Assembly: GCA_020354555.1 (NCBI GenBank)
Contig: CP070648.1
Span: 1,774,668-1,818,804, forward strand
Direction: 5' to 3'
Length of the DNA stretch: 44,137 bases
Origin: Armatimonadota bacterium
Lineage (GTDB): Bacteria > Armatimonadota > Hebobacteria > GCA-020354555 > CP070648
Part shown: piece by piece, positions 43,036 through 44,137 of the stretch
How the letters are laid out: the number at the start of each line of letters is the position of its first letter
Numbering within the stretch: the stretch's first letter is position 1
Notes under the pieces: generated by a model
Database searches by the model: none
What the model was told of the DNA's origin: nothing
Seen by the model: the letters and a program-made list of their open reading frames with translations, nothing else
Translations under genes and position numbers: made by a program

Positions 43036-43986
43036 ATGACCGCGAACGACCCGAAATGCGCCGCCGGCGGCCAGCCGGCCCCGGACCCCGCGCTCACGTT
43101 CATCATCATCACGTGGAATAGCCGGCACGTCATTGGCAAGTGCCTGGAAACGCTGCGCGCGACGCGTGGCGGCTGCCCGGGCGTCGTGGTCGTTGTGGAC
43201 AACGCTTCCACCGATGGCACGGCCGAGGCCGTCGCGAGGGCGTGCCCCCAAGCGCAAGTCGTGCGGCACCAACGCAATCTGGGGTTTGCCGCAGCCGCGA
43301 ACCGAGGCTTGGCGGCGGTGCGAACGCCGTTCGCCGTCATCCTGAACCCCGACACCTTTGTTTCCCCGGATATCGCTGTCGAACTGGCGCGGCGCATGAC
43401 GCACATGCCCGAAGTCGGCATCGCCACCTGCCGTCTGCTGACGCCCGCCGGCTCCGAACATCCTTCGTACGGCCTGCGTTACCCCGGCGAGCGGCGCGCG
43501 ATTGCCACCGGCGCCACCGGCGGCCCGGGAGTGCTTGAGGTCGCGTACGTGTATGGGGCGCTCATGGTCGTCCAGATGGACGCCGCGCGGCAGGTGGGGC
43601 CGTTCGACGAGCGATTCTTCATGTACTACGAGGACGCGGACTGGTGCTGTCGGATGCGCCGCGCGGGATGGCGCGTGGTGCTTTTCGCCGACCGCTGCGC
43701 AACACATCTCGGGGGCGAGTCCTCCACCGGCGTGTCCGGCCCCAGCGTCGCCGAGCGCTACTTCCGCTCCGAGTTGCTGTTCCGGGGAAAGCACTACCCC
43801 GGCGCAAGCCACTGGTACCTGCTCGCCAAACGAACCGTGGCGACTATCATTCGTCTCGGCACGTACAGCTGCCTCTGTGCTGTCAGCAATCATCAGGGCC
43901 TGTGGCGTAAATGGATCAAGTATCGAGCGCGGGCGGCGGTCCTGATGGAGTATCTGCTCCAGCGCCCGACCGCCGACCAGCGTTAA
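43036..43986 (+). CDS. GT2-family glycosyltransferase (WbbL/rhamnosyltransferase-like)
   Basis: 316 residues. LTFIIITWNSRHVIGKCLETL begins the GT-A fold, followed by VVVVDNASTDGTAEAVA and NLGFAAAANRGLA. ILNPDTFVSPDIA holds the DXD-like NPD donor/metal site. YVYGALMVVQMDAARQVGPFDERFFMYYEDADWCCRMRRAGW is the acceptor region with the ED motif, read here in overlapping pieces. The family adds rhamnose or related sugars to O-antigen or core. The C-terminal 70 residues are helical and basic (LLAKRTVATIIRLG). An upstream TTG at 42973 would add 21 residues; the ATG at 43036 is preferred because homology begins shortly after it. The stop codon overlaps that of the next, convergent gene. Confidence 0.88.
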   Translation: MTANDPKCAAGGQPAPDPALTFIIITWNSRHVIGKCLETLRATRGGCPGVVVVVDNASTDGTAEAVARACPQAQVVRHQRNLGFAAAANRGLAAVRTPFAVILNPDTFVSPDIAVELARRMTHMPEVGIATCRLLTPAGSEHPSYGLRYPGERRAIATGATGGPGVLEVAYVYGALMVVQMDAARQVGPFDERFFMYYEDADWCCRMRRAGWRVVLFADRCATHLGGESSTGVSGPSVAERYFRSELLFRGKHYPGASHWYLLAKRTVATIIRLGTYSCLCAVSNHQGLWRKWIKYRARAAVLMEYLLQRPTADQR

Positions 43987-44137
43987 CCGGACCGCCGTTC
44001 GCCGGGCTTGCAGTGATGGCAGCCGCGCGCAGGGCGCGTCGCCAGTTCCCACAACTTTGCCTCCCACAACATGACCTGTGATGCGTCGAACAGCGCAAGG
44101 ATGAGCCCCGCGGTCCCGTCGAGCAACCCGAGACGCA
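43983..44137 (-). CDS. C-terminal end of a GT2 glycosyltransferase (WaaE/LgtF-like), runs off the window
   Basis: Only the last 50 codons are inside the window, so there is no start here. The translation includes RLGLLDGTAGLILALFDASQ followed by VMLWEAKLWELATRP. This matches the C-terminal membrane-associated tail of KdtX/WaaE/LgtF-type GT2 enzymes, where a LDG-x-xG-L pattern is followed by a K-LWEL end. A short Cys/His/Arg-rich end follows (GCHHCKPGERRSG). Its TAA stop and that of the preceding GT2 gene share the palindrome TTAA at 43983-43986. It probably acts in core synthesis with its neighbours. The assignment rests on a short tail. Confidence 0.62.
   Translation of the reverse strand, partial: RLGLLDGTAGLILALFDASQVMLWEAKLWELATRPARGCHHCKPGERRSG

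Noticed and set aside
43916-44098. Minus-strand open frame at the right end
   Set aside because: A different frame of the same strand gives the conserved GT2 C-terminal tail and is open to the window edge; this one gives only low-complexity sequence.
1-44137. tRNA, rRNA, CRISPR, insertion sequence or prophage
   Set aside because: No tandem spaced repeats, transposase or integrase motifs, terminal inverted repeats or tRNA-like cloverleaf sequences were recognised.

Overview
The window is GC-rich (roughly two thirds G+C by eye), densely coding bacterial DNA from a Gram-negative organism: it carries lipid A and LPS-core genes together with a Tad (tight adherence) pilus locus. The mix of a DUF6785-type membrane protein, a CBM9-like carbohydrate-active protein, a creatininase-family hydrolase and a Gfo/Idh/MocA oxidoreductase resembles gene content I associate with Armatimonadota or Planctomycetota-like lineages. 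There is no rRNA or other marker here to prove the taxonomy. No tRNA, rRNA, CRISPR array, insertion sequence or phage gene was seen.

Left part (1-5 kb): a 5'-truncated SpoIIE/RsbU-type phosphatase remnant (-), the Cu+-exporting ATPase copA (+), a small two-helix membrane protein (-), and an orphan NarL/FixJ response regulator (+). Upstream of the regulator lie a full-consensus sigma-54 (-24/-12) promoter and a 10-bp leader hairpin.

5.1-15.0 kb: a tightly packed minus-strand Tad/Flp pilus operon, in transcription order flp pilin, prepilin peptidase, TadE, TadG-like, CpaB, CpaC secretin, CpaE/TadZ, CpaF/TadA ATPase, TadB, TadC, then a DUF5658 membrane protein 3 nt behind tadC. Two mutually exclusive hairpins lie between flp and the rest of the operon.

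15.5-24.4 kb: a plus-strand run of an EamA permease, an oligogalacturonate-lyase-like beta-propeller, a secreted protein with a C-terminal CBM9-like domain, a Gfo/Idh/MocA protein, a methyltransferase and a creatininase-family hydrolase, facing a convergent DUF6785/OPT-like membrane protein. This looks like an accessory carbohydrate-metabolism cluster of unknown substrate.

24.5-29.5 kb: unlinked single genes: a GT4 glycosyltransferase, an MscS-type channel, a flavodoxin-family flavoprotein, a putative lipoprotein and a ferredoxin-nitroreductase fusion.

29.5-44.1 kb: an LPS cluster on the plus strand, headed by a near-consensus sigma-70 promoter and a structured leader: lpxC, lpxA, lpxB, an ICMT-family membrane methyltransferase (LmtA-like by context), msbA, a single-chain WaaA-LpxK fusion, an LpxL-type acyltransferase, a GT9 heptosyltransferase, a GT4-GT9 fusion, then a SAM methyltransferase (-), a GT2 rhamnosyltransferase-like gene (+) and the C-terminus of another GT2 enzyme (-) running off the right end. 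Together these make lipid A, flip it, add Kdo and extend the core. lpxD, fabZ and the UDP-diacylglucosamine pyrophosphatase are not in the window. The most interesting points are the candidate lipid A phosphate methyltransferase embedded between lpxB and msbA, the two enzyme fusions, the lpxC leader, and the sigma-54 promoter.
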